From: an uncultured Alphaproteobacteria bacterium
GTDB lineage: Bacteria > Pseudomonadota > Alphaproteobacteria > RF32 > CAG-239
NCBI GenBank assembly: GCA_934271465.1
Contig: CAKQRQ010000001.1
Coordinates: 1 to 64,000, forward strand
Reading direction: 5' to 3'
DNA: 64,000 nt
Part shown: positions 51,659 to 60,770 of the stretch, in pieces
How positions within the stretch are numbered: position 1 is the stretch's first letter
How the letters are laid out: every line of letters begins with the position of its first letter
Made by a program: the position numbers and the translations under genes
The notes under the pieces: generated by a model
Told to the model about the DNA's origin: nothing
Seen by the model: only the letters and a program-made list of their open reading frames with translations
The model's database searches: none

Positions 51659-52243
51659 TTAGTTTACCTGTCGTTTGAGATCTTCAATGCGCGGCAGAAC
51701 GGCGTTTTCGATAATAAACTCTATGGCGCGGTTAACCATTTTGTCCGTATGTTTGACGGCATCCCATGCGGCGGAAGAATTTTCGCCTTTGGTGCCGAGT
51801 TTTTGATAAGCCAACGCCAGCTCAGACAGCGAATCGATAATCTGCGCCAAAAACCCCGGCATTTTGAGGTTTTCTTCGCCGCCGAAAAAGCCCTCAACAT
51901 AGCCCTGCTCCACCTCGTCAAATCGCGTTTGACAATAAGAAGCCAGATTTTTGTCTTTGAGCGGCGGCAATTTGACCCGAACCGTTTTGACCTCGTCAAA
52001 AATCTCGTCCCACAACCCCATAAAAAATTTGAAAAACAAATCGGCTTCGGCTTTGGTTTCCAGACGCGGCGCGCGCCCTTCTTCCCAAAAAGACGAGATG
52101 ACATCCGTCGGGCGCAGTTTCAGATTTGGCGAGCAAATCGCCCCCGCAAAACGCATTTTGACAACCCCAAGCGGCGTCGGACAAGCATAGTGCTCGAGCA
52201 TTTTGATAAAACTTTCGTCCCCGATATATTTGTTTTGCTGCAT
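51659..52243 (-). CDS. Conserved-looking cytoplasmic protein, unrecognised
   Basis: 194 residues with a strong GGAGG upstream of ATG 52243. No signal or membrane segment. It has aromatic/acidic helices (EADLFFKFFMGLWDEIFDEV, GYVEGFFGGEENL, FLAQIIDSLSELALAYQKL) and appears all-helical. A vague likeness to UPF0149/YecA-type proteins is not strong enough to name it. Divergent from the argS transcription unit. Confidence 0.6.
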   Translation of the reverse strand: MQQNKYIGDESFIKMLEHYACPTPLGVVKMRFAGAICSPNLKLRPTDVISSFWEEGRAPRLETKAEADLFFKFFMGLWDEIFDEVKTVRVKLPPLKDKNLASYCQTRFDEVEQGYVEGFFGGEENLKMPGFLAQIIDSLSELALAYQKLGTKGENSSAAWDAVKHTDKMVNRAIEFIIENAVLPRIEDLKRQVN

Positions 52244-52411
52244 ATGGCCTCCGATTCAGATATTTTTTAACTTATGGCAAAGTATAGTTAATTTTGGCAA
52301 CTTGGCAAGAGCTTTTCTGAAAGAGTTTTTTGCGGCGTCATTCTGTGCTTGCATTTTTTGTTTCGGGCTGTTAAATTATGGGATAATTTTAGAACCATAA
52401 GGAGTTTGTCC

Positions 52412-52729
52412 GTGTCCGGCTTTAGGCTTATTCAATTGCTTGTGTTTGCGTCGATGTTGAGCGCCTGCTCGCAGTTTGGACCTTTTGTTGATCGACGACG
52501 GGAGGCCGGCGGCCTTTCCGACGGGGCGTTGTATGTGGGCAAATCCAAACCGGAAGCTCCTGCTGTTTGTTACAACCGCCTTTATACCAAATATACGGAA
52601 GTTAAGGCGCTGGCCGATGCCGAATGTCTCAAAAACAAAACGGGAACCCATGCCGTGCCTGTCGAAGAAACCGTTTTTACCTGCCGGCTGTTGATTCCCA
52701 ACCATTACTATTTCAAATGTGTTAAATAA
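52412..52729 (+). CDS. Small lipoprotein, unknown
   Basis: 105 residues from GTG 52412, 7 nt after AAGGAG. Lipoprotein signal with lipobox LSAC (Cys19). The mature part has a short Gly-rich lead, then GALYVGKSKPEAPAVCYNRLYTKYTEVKALADAEC and CRLLIPNHYYFKC, giving four more cysteines. No family recognised. 15 bp before argS, probably co-transcribed. Confidence 0.75.
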   Translation: MSGFRLIQLLVFASMLSACSQFGPFVDRRREAGGLSDGALYVGKSKPEAPAVCYNRLYTKYTEVKALADAECLKNKTGTHAVPVEETVFTCRLLIPNHYYFKCVK

Positions 52730-52744
52730 AAGGATTTTTTTAAG

Positions 52745-54502
52745 ATGACTATTTCTTTGGAAACGCTTGTTAACCAAAAAATTTCGCAGGCCTTTGACAG
52801 CCTGAATTTGGATAAAAAATTTGCCTTTGTGAAGGTTTCGGATCGTCCGGATTTGAGTGACTTTCAATGCAACGGCGCTTTGGCCTTGGCCAAACAGGAA
52901 CACAAAAACCCGCGCGAGATTGCCGCGCAGATTGCGCAGGTCTTGCAGGCCGATGCCGATTTTTCTAAAATATCGGTCGACGGACCTGGGTTTTTAAATA
53001 TGAGCCTTTCAAACGCTTTTATTGCCAAGGCCTTAGAACAAATGTCGACAGATTCCAACTTGGGAATCGGCACGGTTGATATGCCGCACACGGTTGTTTT
53101 GGACTTTGGCGGGCCCAATGTCGCCAAGACAATGCATGTCGGACATTTGCGCTCGGGCGTTATCGGCGAGGCTGTTCAACGTATTGAGCGGATGGTCGGC
53201 AACACCGTTATTTCAGACGTCCATTTGGGCGACTGGGGCACGCCTATGGGCATGATTTTGGCCGAGATTATCCGGCAGGACGGCAATCTGGACAAAGCCG
53301 AAACTTATAATATTGACGAGATTACCGAATTTTACAAACGCGCCAACATCCGCTGCAAAGAAGACGAAACAGCCAAAGAAACAGCCCGCCTGATTACGGC
53401 CAAGCTTCAGGACGGCGACGAGGCTTATCGCAAAGCCTGGCGCTATATCCGCTCGGTTTCGGTTGAGGCGGTTAAGGCTAATTATCAGGAATTGGACGTG
53501 CATTTTGACCTTTGGTGGGGCGAAAGCGACGCGCACGAGACCTGCAAAGAAATTGTCAAAATCGCCGCCGACAAAGGACTTTCGGAAGTCGACGCCGGCG
53601 CGACAATCATTCGCTTGAGCCATGAGGAAGACAAGCAAAAACTTCCGCCCGTTATTTTGGAAAAATCGGACGGCGGATTCACCTACCACACAACGGACAT
53701 TGCTACAATCAAGATGCGTGTTGATCAGCTGAAAGCACAAGAGATTTGCTATTTTACAGACCAACGGCAAGGACTGCACTTTGAGCAGGTCTTCAAAGCC
53801 GCTAGGCTGTTGGAGATTGCGCCCGATGTCGCGCTCAAACACTATTCTTTCGGCACGGTCAACGGCGCCGACGGCAAGCCCTTTAAGACCCGCGACGGCG
53901 GCGTGATGACGCTTGAAAACCTGATTACCCTGTCCAAAGACAAAGTGCGCGACTCCATTCCGGCAGCCGGCGAAGTCGAGGGATACGGCGAGAAAGAAAT
54001 CGAAAAGCTTGTTCATCAGGTGGCTATCGGCGCTATCAAATTTCAGGATTTGAAAAACAATACCGCGTCGGGGTATGTGTTTGATGTGGACGATTTTGCA
54101 AAATTTGACGGCAAGACCGGTCCTTATATTCAATATGCCGTGGCGCGTATCAACTCAATCTTGCGCAAAGCTGCCGAGAAAAATCTGGCACCGGCCAAAA
54201 TCATCATTACCACCGCCGAAGAACGGGAATTGGCTTTGAAAATTGCACAGCTTAACGCCGCCGTTATGCGGGCGCATACCGAGAAAGAGCCCAGCATTAT
54301 TGCGGATTATGCTTATGGGCTGGCGCAAGTGTTCTCAAGCTTTTACAACGCCGCGCCGATTATGACGGCCGAGACGACCGAATTGGCTCAATCGCGTTTG
54401 GCTTTGGCCAAGCTCCTCAAGGATATTTTGGTCAAATTGCTTTATCTTCTCGGGATTGAAGCGCCTGAGGTTATGCTCAAAAAAACAACCGGCGACAATT
54501 AG
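52745..54502 (+). CDS. argS: Arginyl-tRNA synthetase
   Basis: 585 residues. N-terminal Arg-specific domain, class I core with the HIGH motif as HVGH in NVAKTMHVGHLRSGVIGEA, and a helical anticodon-binding C-terminus with DRQGLHFEQV and YAVARINSILRKA. It charges tRNA-Arg. The stop codon lies in the loop of its terminator hairpin. Confidence 0.97.
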   Translation: MTISLETLVNQKISQAFDSLNLDKKFAFVKVSDRPDLSDFQCNGALALAKQEHKNPREIAAQIAQVLQADADFSKISVDGPGFLNMSLSNAFIAKALEQMSTDSNLGIGTVDMPHTVVLDFGGPNVAKTMHVGHLRSGVIGEAVQRIERMVGNTVISDVHLGDWGTPMGMILAEIIRQDGNLDKAETYNIDEITEFYKRANIRCKEDETAKETARLITAKLQDGDEAYRKAWRYIRSVSVEAVKANYQELDVHFDLWWGESDAHETCKEIVKIAADKGLSEVDAGATIIRLSHEEDKQKLPPVILEKSDGGFTYHTTDIATIKMRVDQLKAQEICYFTDQRQGLHFEQVFKAARLLEIAPDVALKHYSFGTVNGADGKPFKTRDGGVMTLENLITLSKDKVRDSIPAAGEVEGYGEKEIEKLVHQVAIGAIKFQDLKNNTASGYVFDVDDFAKFDGKTGPYIQYAVARINSILRKAAEKNLAPAKIIITTAEERELALKIAQLNAAVMRAHTEKEPSIIADYAYGLAQVFSSFYNAAPIMTAETTELAQSRLALAKLLKDILVKLLYLLGIEAPEVMLKKTTGDN

Positions 54503-54515
54503 CCGCCGGTTTTTA
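54487..54515 (+). terminator. Terminator overlapping the argS stop
   Basis: AACCGGCG (54487-54494) and CGCCGGTT (54504-54511), T-run after; the argS stop codon is in the loop. Confidence 0.85.
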
Positions 54516-54538
54516 ACCTTTTTGCTTTGCTTAAAAAG

Positions 54539-55969
54539 TTAAGCTGTTTTTTCAAGCGCCTTATCCAAGCGTTTGAGACATTCTTCTTTGCCCAAAATCA
54601 CGGCCAATTCCGTTGCGCCGCCGGGGGTTGTTTCTTTGCCCGAAAAAGCAATGCGCGCCGGATACAAAATCTGGCCGTTTTTGAGGCCGTTTGCCTCAGC
54701 CAACGCTTTGAGCGCGGCAAACAACGCATCGTTTGTCCAGTCTGTCTGCGCCGTCAAAACCTCTTTAATCAGAGGCAGAGTTTTTTTAGCCACCTCAACA
54801 TCGGTCTTCATCTTTTTGTTGACAAACAACTCGGTTGAATAATCCGGCAGATCTTTGATGAAATCCGTCTGCTCGGCAATCTGGCCAAAGGTTTCGATAC
54901 GAGGCTGCAACGCCGCCGCCAAAGCCTTTTTATCAACCGCCGCAGGCATTTCGGCCAAATAGGGCAAAGCCTTTTCATAAAACGCCTCGGCCGAGAGGTT
55001 GCGGATATAAACGCCGTTCATCCATGTCAGTTTGACGCTGTCAAAAATTGCCGGAGATTTGTTCAGGCGCTCAACAGAGAAAATCTTTTCAAGCTCTTTG
55101 ATGGAGAAAATCTCTTCTTCCGTCCCCGGATTCCACCCTAACAACGCAATGTAATTGATAATGGCTTCGGGCAGATAGCCTTTGGCCAACAGATCCTGAA
55201 ACGACGCATCGCCGTTGCGTTTTGACAATTTGTGTTGCGCGTCTTTCATCACAGGCGGCAGATGAACATAAATCGGGCGTTCCCAGCCAAAGGTGTCATA
55301 CATCAGGTTGTATTTGGGCGTTGAGGGCAGATATTCGCTCCCGCGGACAACGTGCGTGATACCCATCAGGTGGTCGTCAATCACATTGGCAAAGTTGTAT
55401 GTCGGGAAACCGTCCGTCTTGAGCAAAACGCCCTCGTCCAACTCGTCATAATCAATCTCTATAATGCCGTAAACTTTGTCTTCATACTTGGATTTGCCCG
55501 TTTTGTTGATTGTTTGGCGAACAACATAAGGCTCGCCGGCGGCAATGCGTTTGCGCGCTTCTTCCAAGGGAATACGTTTGCACGGATCCTCAAATTTGCA
55601 AATAATTTCGTTGCCTTCCGCATCAAGTTCTTTTTCGCGCTCGGCGCAAAAACAATAATGCGCACCGCCCAACTCAACCAGCTTGTGCGCATAGGGCGCA
55701 TACAAATCTTTGCGTTCCGACTGAACATAGGGGCCGACCGGTCCGCCGATATCGGGGCCTTCGTCCCAATTCATACCAACCATTTTGAGCGTGTTGTAAA
55801 TAATCTCGGTTGCGCCTTCGACATAACGTTTTTGGTCGGTGTCTTCAATGCGCAGCAAAAAATCACCGCCTTGAGCTTTGGCTATCAGATATTCATACAG
55901 CGCCGTGCGCAGGTTTCCGATGTGCATATAGCCTGTCGGGCTCGGAGCAAAACGAGTGCGAGTTTTCAT
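54539..55969 (-). CDS. gltX: Glutamyl-tRNA synthetase
   Basis: 476 residues. HIGH motif as HIGN in APSPTGYMHIGNLRTALYEYL, KMSKS motif as KLSKR in HKLSKRNGDAS. A Cys cluster (HYCFCAERE and later Cys) sits in the zinc region. It charges tRNA-Glu. It is 15 bp after recN on the minus strand. Confidence 0.96.
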   Translation of the reverse strand: MKTRTRFAPSPTGYMHIGNLRTALYEYLIAKAQGGDFLLRIEDTDQKRYVEGATEIIYNTLKMVGMNWDEGPDIGGPVGPYVQSERKDLYAPYAHKLVELGGAHYCFCAEREKELDAEGNEIICKFEDPCKRIPLEEARKRIAAGEPYVVRQTINKTGKSKYEDKVYGIIEIDYDELDEGVLLKTDGFPTYNFANVIDDHLMGITHVVRGSEYLPSTPKYNLMYDTFGWERPIYVHLPPVMKDAQHKLSKRNGDASFQDLLAKGYLPEAIINYIALLGWNPGTEEEIFSIKELEKIFSVERLNKSPAIFDSVKLTWMNGVYIRNLSAEAFYEKALPYLAEMPAAVDKKALAAALQPRIETFGQIAEQTDFIKDLPDYSTELFVNKKMKTDVEVAKKTLPLIKEVLTAQTDWTNDALFAALKALAEANGLKNGQILYPARIAFSGKETTPGGATELAVILGKEECLKRLDKALEKTA

Positions 55970-55984
55970 TTTCTTTGTCCTTTG

Positions 55985-57643
55985 TTATTTCATTAATTTG
56001 AGGGCGGCGGCACGGGCTTCGTCACTAATCACTTCGCCGGCAAGCATACGGGCGATTTCTTCCTGACGTTCCGCTTCCGTCAACCGATAAACACTTGTGG
56101 TTGTTATATCATTTTCGGTCTGTTTTGCAACCTTAAAATGACTTGCGCCCAAAGCGGCCACCTGCGGCGCATGGGTGACGACCAAAACCTGAACCCTCTG
56201 TCCCAAACGAGCCAGCCTTTCGCCGACGGCCTGCGCCGTTGCGCCGCCAATACCGGCATCTACCTCGTCAAAAACCATGGTGGGGATATTGCCGGAAGCC
56301 GCCAAATTGACCTTAAGTGCCAGCATAAAGCGCGCTAATTCGCCGCCGGAAGCAATTTTGTTAATCGGACCTTGGGGCGAATTTGGGTTGGTCGACACGG
56401 TAAAGCAAACCTCATCGGCGCCAGTCTCACTCCAGCCATCCTCGCCTTTTGGCGTTACCTGCGTTACAAATTTGGCTTTTTCCATTTTGAGTGGCGGCAG
56501 CTCGGCCATGACAGCTTTGTCTAATTTTTGCGCAGCCTCAACTCTGGCTTTATGCAGCGCATTAGCCGCCGCAATATAGTCCAGACGCTTTTGCTGTTCC
56601 TGCGTGCGCAACTCACTCAGGCCGTCTTCGCCGCGCTCCAGAGAGGCCAGCCGCGCCTTAAAATCTTCTAAAGTCTGCGGCAATGCGTCAACCTCTACCC
56701 CATGTTTGCGCGCCAAATCTTTGAGGGCGAAAATCCGGCTGTCTATCTGTTCCTGTTCCTCATTATTCAGTCCGATTTCGGCTGAGGCGTTTTCCATGTT
56801 TTCAACCGCATCGGTCACTTCTATCAACGCCCTGTCCAGCGCCGCATAAATCTCATCATACCGGCCGTTGACATATCCGTTGGCTTTGTCTATGCCGCTT
56901 TGCGCCGCACGCAGGCTTGAAGACACATCTTTGCCCTGAGTCAGCGCCGCATAGGCATAATTCAGGTTTTCAATAATTTTTTCGGCATTCATCAGCTCGT
57001 GCCGACGTGCCTGAAGCTCGTCCATCTCGCCGGATTTGGGCGCTATTTGCTCAAGCTCGCGCACCCAATGGTGCAAGTTGTCTTCATCTTCCTTGGCTTT
57101 GGCAATATTTGCCTCGGCAAAGGCTCTTTTTTTGGAAATTTCTTTATAGGCTCGATAGGTTTCGGCACATTTTTGAATGGTTTCGGGATAAGCGCCGAAA
57201 TTGTCCAAAACGCCCAAATGAGCCGACGGATTCAACAACCCCTGATTGTCAAACTGTCCGTGAATTTCGACCAGATATTTTCCGATTTCTTTCAGGACTT
57301 TTGCCGAGACAGGCTCGTCATTCACAAAGATTTTGCCGGTGCCTGATGTCGACAAGCTGCGCTTTATCATCAATTCGCCGGCTGCCTCAATATCGTTTTC
57401 GGCTAACAAGGATTTAAGTTCGGGATTATTCGGACAGTCAAAAACCGCCGTTACCGAAAGTTTGTCGGCTCCGCGACGGATTAGAGATGTTTCGGCTCTT
57501 TTGCCTAAAACCAGTCCCAAAGAATCGAGCAAGATGGATTTTCCTGCGCCGGTTTCGCCCGTCAAAACACCAAAACCCGCCTCAAAATCAATATCCAGAC
57601 GATCTATTAAAACAACATTGTTGATATTAAGCGAACGCAGCAT
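55985..57643 (-). CDS. recN: DNA repair protein RecN
   Basis: 552 residues, SMC-like. Walker A GETGAGKS near the N-terminus, long coiled coils in the middle (about 150-370), C-terminal ABC signature ASGGELARFMLALK and Walker B MVFDEVDAGIGG. It acts in double-strand break repair. 4 bp after bamD in the conserved lpxC-bamD-recN order. Confidence 0.96.
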   Translation of the reverse strand: MLRSLNINNVVLIDRLDIDFEAGFGVLTGETGAGKSILLDSLGLVLGKRAETSLIRRGADKLSVTAVFDCPNNPELKSLLAENDIEAAGELMIKRSLSTSGTGKIFVNDEPVSAKVLKEIGKYLVEIHGQFDNQGLLNPSAHLGVLDNFGAYPETIQKCAETYRAYKEISKKRAFAEANIAKAKEDEDNLHHWVRELEQIAPKSGEMDELQARRHELMNAEKIIENLNYAYAALTQGKDVSSSLRAAQSGIDKANGYVNGRYDEIYAALDRALIEVTDAVENMENASAEIGLNNEEQEQIDSRIFALKDLARKHGVEVDALPQTLEDFKARLASLERGEDGLSELRTQEQQKRLDYIAAANALHKARVEAAQKLDKAVMAELPPLKMEKAKFVTQVTPKGEDGWSETGADEVCFTVSTNPNSPQGPINKIASGGELARFMLALKVNLAASGNIPTMVFDEVDAGIGGATAQAVGERLARLGQRVQVLVVTHAPQVAALGASHFKVAKQTENDITTTSVYRLTEAERQEEIARMLAGEVISDEARAAALKLMK

Positions 57644-57647
57644 TTTT

Positions 57648-58370
57648 TTATTTTTTCAAATCAAGAGCCCTTTGATACCATTTGCTTTTGGGATAATTAC
57701 GCCCCAAAACTTTTTCGGAAAACAACGCCTCTTCTTTTAAGCCCAATATTGTATAAATTTCGACCTGACGATACAAGGCCTCCTCAATCTGCGGGGTTGT
57801 CTGATAATTTTTGACAACATTTGAAAAGCGATTGAGCGCTGAAAGATAATTTTTTTGCGACAGATAGTAACGGCCGACTTCCATATCTTGTCCGGCCAGA
57901 TGGTCTTTTATCAGCGCCATTTTGCCGCGGGCGTCTTGAGCATATTCGCTTTCAGGAAAACGGGCGATAACCTGATTGAACGCATCTAATGCTTTTTCAG
58001 TATTGTCCTGATCTTTTTCTGCGCCGACGATTTGGTCATAATAACACAATCCTTTCATATAATAGGCATAGGCAATGTCTTTGTTGCCGGGGTGATAACG
58101 GATAAACCTATCCAAGCTCAAAACCGCGTCATCGTATTTTTCATCTTTGTAATAAGCATAAGCGCCCATCAACTTGGCTTTGGTCGCCCATTGAGAATAT
58201 GGGTGTTCCAATTCAACTTTTTCAAAAGTTGCCGCGGCTTTTGACCATTCGGTCTTTTCCATGCGTTCATAACCGAGATTATAAAGCTCTTCCGCAGAAA
58301 AAGCATTTTCATCCGGCGCCGACGCACAGGCAGTTAAGACAAACAAAGCACAAAAAATCAGTTTTTTCAT
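57648..58370 (-). CDS. bamD: Outer membrane assembly lipoprotein BamD
   Basis: 240 residues. Lipoprotein signal with lipobox LTAC (Cys15). Five TPR-like repeats, with EELYNLGYERMEKTEWSKAAATFEKVELEHPYSQWATKAKLM and YYLSQKNYLSALNRFSNVVKNYQTT typical of BamD. Essential partner of BamA (17952). Confidence 0.95.
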   Translation of the reverse strand: MKKLIFCALFVLTACASAPDENAFSAEELYNLGYERMEKTEWSKAAATFEKVELEHPYSQWATKAKLMGAYAYYKDEKYDDAVLSLDRFIRYHPGNKDIAYAYYMKGLCYYDQIVGAEKDQDNTEKALDAFNQVIARFPESEYAQDARGKMALIKDHLAGQDMEVGRYYLSQKNYLSALNRFSNVVKNYQTTPQIEEALYRQVEIYTILGLKEEALFSEKVLGRNYPKSKWYQRALDLKK

Positions 58371-58379
58371 TTATGTTTC

Positions 58380-59228
58380 CTATACAATTTCATAATTGGA
58401 CGCATCGGCAAAAACCTTGCGCAAAATTTGATTGTTATGGTAATGTCCCGTTTTGGAAGCAACAAGTTTACCTTTTATCGGGAAACCGGCCGTCATCATA
58501 TCTCCGATAGCGTCCAAAACCTTGTGGTTGACACATTCGTTTTTGACCTTAAAGCCCCCAGGATTCAAGATTTTTTCGCCATCCAACACAACGGCGTTAT
58601 CTAAACTGCCGCCTTTAATCAGCCCAATAGAGCGCAAGTAATCAATTTGGTATTTTTCGCAAAAAGTGCGGCACGGCGCAATATCCCGCTCAAAAACTTC
58701 AGGCGTAATGACACCGCTAAATACCTGATGTCCGACGATTTTAGACGGAAAATCAATCTCAAAAGAGACTTCAAAATCCTCTGCCGGAACTAAAGAAAGC
58801 ATATTCCCTTTATCGTCTGCAAACTCGACCTTTTTCTTTATTTTGAGGTATTTGCGCGGAGCGGACTGTTTGGACACACCAGCCTCTTTCAACGCCTTCA
58901 AAAAGGCCTCAGCCGCCCCGTCCATAATCGGCATTTCAGGCGCACTGACATAAGCTTCGACATTGTCAATCCGCATCACCGCCAAAGCCGCCATCAGATG
59001 CTCAATCGTGGAAATGATAGTGCCTTTGCCATCACCCAAGCAAGTGCAATTTCTGGTATCTACCACGTTGGAATATAAGGCCTTTATCGGCTCGGCATTC
59101 GGCATATCGCTGCGTTTGAACACAATGCCTGTATTTTCTTTTGCAGGTTTTAAAATCAAGGCTGTTTTGACTCCCGAATGAAGCCCCACACCTTCAATTG
59201 TTATTTCTTTGGCTATTGTCTGCTGCAT
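58380..59228 (-). CDS. lpxC: UDP-3-O-acyl-N-acetylglucosamine deacetylase
   Basis: 282 residues, slightly short for the family. STIEHLMAAL supplies the first zinc His and VNHKVLDAIGDM the second His and the Asp; TGHYHNNQ near the end carries the catalytic His region. It is the committed step of lipid A synthesis. AGAGGTG precedes the start, 27 bp after the 3' end of rnpB. Confidence 0.96.
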   Translation of the reverse strand: MQQTIAKEITIEGVGLHSGVKTALILKPAKENTGIVFKRSDMPNAEPIKALYSNVVDTRNCTCLGDGKGTIISTIEHLMAALAVMRIDNVEAYVSAPEMPIMDGAAEAFLKALKEAGVSKQSAPRKYLKIKKKVEFADDKGNMLSLVPAEDFEVSFEIDFPSKIVGHQVFSGVITPEVFERDIAPCRTFCEKYQIDYLRSIGLIKGGSLDNAVVLDGEKILNPGGFKVKNECVNHKVLDAIGDMMTAGFPIKGKLVASKTGHYHNNQILRKVFADASNYEIV

Positions 59229-59255
59229 TAAACACCTCTAAAAAAACTAAACAGC

Positions 59256-59656
59256 ATAAGACGGCCTATAAGCCGGGTTCTGTAATTTTGAGCAAGCTCA
59301 AACTGACAGCCATTCATCTAGGCCGATTATTGCTAACCGGCTCAACGCGACCTACCTCTGGAGCGGAGGGAGAACACTCCGTTTCGTCCGGTTTGTCGAA
59401 AATCGGCACCTTGACGCCCCTCACTTGGTCTTGCATCAGACAGGGTTTACCTTGCCGGCTATGTTGCCATATCCGCGGTGAGCTCTTACCTCGCCTTTTC
59501 ACCCTTACCAAACGCGAACGTTCGGCGGTATATCTCTGTGGCACTTTCCCTCGGGTTACCCGCGGCCGGACGTTATCCGGTGTCCTGTTCCCCTGATGCC
59601 CGGACTTTCCTCACCATGGTCAAGCCAAGGCGCGGCTGTCCGGCCGTCTTATTCGT
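59256..59656 (-). ncRNA. rnpB: RNase P RNA (class A)
   Basis: On the minus strand the 5' part holds GAGGAAAGTCCGGGC, the universal P4/J region core, and the 3' end holds AACCCGGCTTATAGGCC followed by GTCTTAT. AATAAGACGGCC at the 5' end pairs with GGCCGTCTTAT at the 3' end to form P1. Length about 400 nt fits bacterial class A RNA. Exact ends are estimates. Confidence 0.95.
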
Positions 59657-59667
59657 TTTAGGGTTTC

Positions 59668-59696
59668 AGCATATCCAAAAGCTTTTCCCTTTGCAA
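59668..59696 (-). promoter_or_regulatory. Predicted rnpB promoter
   Basis: Minus strand TTGCAA (59696-59691), 17 nt, TATGCT (59673-59668), ending about 12 bp before the estimated RNA 5' end. Confidence 0.65.
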
Positions 59697-59726
59697 GAAT
59701 TATATTCAGGTTAATAAAACAAAAAA

Positions 59727-59759
59727 ACGGATTACCCTTTCAAGCAATCCGTTTTTTTA
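59727..59759. terminator. Bidirectional terminator
   Basis: AAAACGGATT/AATCCGTTTT hairpin flanked by A- and T-runs, just past the stop of the TrcR-like gene. Confidence 0.8.
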
Positions 59760-59770
59760 ATCATTCGGTT

Positions 59771-60679
59771 TTATTTTTTTGTTGTTTTTTTAGCAGCTGT
59801 TTTCTTTTTGGACGGTGCTTTTTTAGCGGCGGGCTTTTTGGCTGCCGTTTTCTTTACCGCTGTTTTCTTTGCCGCGACCTTCTTCTTAGCCGGCGTCTTC
59901 TTAGCGGCGGGCTTTTTGGCTGCCGTTTTCTTTACCGCTGTTTTCTTTGCCGCGGCCTTTTTCTTAGCCGGCGTCTTCTTAGCTTTTGTTGTTTTTTTGA
60001 CAACAGTTTTCTTTTTGGCTGGTGCTTTTTTAGCGGCAGGCTTTTTGGCCGCCGTTTTCTTTGCCGCGGCCTTTTTCTTAGCCGGCGTCTTTTTAGCTTT
60101 TGTTGTTTTTTTGACAACAGTTTTCTTTTTGGCAGGCTTAGCCTTCTTTTCGGCTTTAGGTTTGGGCTGAGATGCCTCCAGAGCTTTTTCGATATCCGCT
60201 TCAGAACACAAACCGATTGTCACAGGGTTTTTTGGTCTGATATTGGCGGCGTCTTTATGCGTTCCGTTACGAATAGCTTCAATCGTCGGCTTTGTCGTGC
60301 CGATAAGCTTGCACAAAAGCGAATCTTTAATCATTGGATAGTTTTTCAAAATCCAAGCAATAGCGTTCGGCTTATCCTGACGCTGAGACGGCGATAAAAT
60401 TTTCTTGGCTTTTAAGTTGCGCAATTTAACATTGCGTTCCATCTCGGAAGCTTGCAGATTTGCTTTTTTATCCGCTTCGCACCGATGAATTTCTTCCCAG
60501 GTCAACTGACCGTTATCAATAGGAGAAAGGCCTCTGATGTTTCCAGAGACATCTCCGTCAGCCATCGCCTGAATTTCAAGTTCATGTATCTCGCAAAATA
60601 CAGAAATTTGTCTGAATGTCAAAGTTGTGTTTTCGACCAACCAAACGGCCGTTGCCCGAGGCATTAAAGGTGCTGTCAT
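59771..60679 (-). CDS. DUF1013/TrcR-like cell-cycle regulator with a histone H1-like C-terminal tail
   Basis: 302 residues, ATG 60679 with AAGGA upstream. Residues 1-165 match the alphaproteobacterial DUF1013 family (named TrcR in Caulobacter): MPRATAVWLVENTTLTFRQISVFCEIHELEIQAMADG and AIAWILKNYPMIKDSLLCKLIGTTKPTIEAIRNGTH. From about 172 to the end the protein is a Lys/Ala/Pro repeat of KKTAAKKPAAKK type, 131 residues, built from internal DNA repeats (59800-60140). Such tails bind DNA nonspecifically, as in H1-like proteins. I know of no such tail in typical members. Confidence 0.85.
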   Translation of the reverse strand: MTAPLMPRATAVWLVENTTLTFRQISVFCEIHELEIQAMADGDVSGNIRGLSPIDNGQLTWEEIHRCEADKKANLQASEMERNVKLRNLKAKKILSPSQRQDKPNAIAWILKNYPMIKDSLLCKLIGTTKPTIEAIRNGTHKDAANIRPKNPVTIGLCSEADIEKALEASQPKPKAEKKAKPAKKKTVVKKTTKAKKTPAKKKAAAKKTAAKKPAAKKAPAKKKTVVKKTTKAKKTPAKKKAAAKKTAVKKTAAKKPAAKKTPAKKKVAAKKTAVKKTAAKKPAAKKAPSKKKTAAKKTTKK

Positions 60680-60770
60680 AATTACAATCCTTTCTGTTAT
60701 ACTTTTATATTGCTTACAGGATAGTTTTTTTATTTCAAATATACAAGTTTTTTTTAACAGCTTTGAACGC

